NCBI GenBank assembly: GCA_963783945.1
Contig: CAWAPS010000026.1
Span: 1 to 21,733, forward strand
DNA: 21,733 bases
Origin: CAWAPS01 sp963783945
GTDB lineage: Bacteria; Actinomycetota; Acidimicrobiia; Acidimicrobiales; Palsa-688
Direction: 5' to 3'
The position numbers and the translations under genes are program-made. Numbering within the stretch: position 1 is the first letter of the stretch; each line of letters opens with the position of its first letter. Below the pieces are notes generated by a model. It was not told where the DNA came from. It ran no database searches and saw nothing but the letters and a program-made list of their open reading frames with translations. Positions 21,258 through 21,733 of this stretch are shown one piece after another.

Positions 21258-21733
21258 ACAGCCACCACATGCCGCCCGAATAAGGATCACTATCGGGATG
21301 AGACTGGGCCAACCCTTGGTGTCGGCGGTCCGAGAAAGTCACCGACAGTGCTCTGTCCCAATATCCCATGTGCAAGGTGACGTCGAGCATCCCCGAGGTG
21401 CACGCGGGGCGCCAGTTCCGCTTGATTTCTCAAGCATCCGCCCTGCGGTGACGTCGTTGAGCGAGGCCCCCGGCACGACAGAAACCCCAATCTTGAGCCA
21501 TGCGGTACATTGTGCGATCCCGATTGGGGACACCTACCGACATCGTCCAACTCGGTCACTGAGCGTGGCGGCGTCTCATTGGTCGGAATTGGCGTCCCCT
21601 ACGCCCGGCCATTGCCTTGGCTGGAAACGGACAGGCCCACGCCGTCGCGATACACACGTCGTCAATGAGCGCTGCCGAAACTCGTCGATCGGTGACCAGA
21701 TAGAGATGCCGCCAACAGCCCTTACTGCTCAGT
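21258..21733. other. 476 bp with no recognised gene
   Basis: Several short frames are open on the minus strand between 21290 and 21560. Pieces such as IGIAQCTAWLKIGVSVVPGASLNDV and, in a different frame, LDVTLHMGYWDRALSVTFSD look protein-like. A frameshifted minus-strand gene converging on leuS is possible, but no family is recognised. The last 170 bases show nothing identifiable. No terminator with a T-run follows leuS. Confidence 0.35.

Noticed and set aside
1..21733. tRNA genes
   Set aside because: No GTTCGAATC-type T-loop with a matching acceptor stem was found on either strand by eye. A tRNAscan-SE run would settle this.

Overview
The window is high-GC DNA with frequent GTG starts, start/stop overlaps, a ZTP riboswitch ahead of glyA and an IS256-family element. 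This points to an Actinomycetota genome; I cannot place it below phylum. No tRNA, rRNA, CRISPR array or phage module was seen. Almost every gene can be followed only by moving between reading frames. Both glyA and leuS, normally indispensable, are broken this way, so many frameshifts are probably uncorrected indels in the read or assembly. Real decay cannot be excluded. The genes uninterrupted end to end or nearly so are the IS transposase, an APH(6)-type kinase, a nitrilase-superfamily hydrolase and one methyltransferase.

Layout. 1-679: 3' part of a methyltransferase. 783-945: three and a half copies of a 51-53 bp repeat. 977-1800 (-): HugZ/DUF2470-type split-barrel protein. 2087-5035 (-): a tightly packed unit in the order SDR oxidoreductase, AAA_33-type kinase, two unrecognised ORFs, nucleotidyltransferase, with ATGA overlaps at three of the four junctions. 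5167-6078 (+): a methyltransferase followed by the N-terminus of a second one, cut off at a junction. 6076-6633 (-): a small P-loop kinase with an in-frame TGA at a position where I expect Trp. 6731-6820: ZTP riboswitch controlling glyA (6849-9760), which is split by a 1470 bp IS256-family element with an 8 bp target duplication. 9777-11974 (-): two methyltransferases and a HEAT-repeat protein. 12131-13846 (+): a DesVI/TylM1-like methyltransferase and a conserved-looking protein of unknown function. 13869-17030 (-): GNAT acetyltransferase, APH(6)/hydroxyurea-type phosphotransferase, TlyA rRNA methyltransferase and a CmoM-like methyltransferase. 17107-17703 (+): Erm/KsgA-like rRNA adenine methyltransferase. 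17880-18803 (-): carbon-nitrogen hydrolase. 18933-21257 (+): an unusually compact leucyl-tRNA synthetase behind an apparent leucine attenuator made of promoter, short Leu-rich ORF, hairpin and intrinsic terminator.

Two themes stand out. First, nine class-I SAM methyltransferases or fragments lie in 17 kb with small kinases, an acetyltransferase and a nucleotidyltransferase. The 14.4-17.7 kb part carries families tied to ribosome or tRNA modification and antibiotic resistance. Second, two translation or one-carbon genes (glyA and leuS) carry cis-acting RNA control that can be read from the sequence. The leuS leader together with its reduced editing-domain enzyme is the most interesting part of the window.
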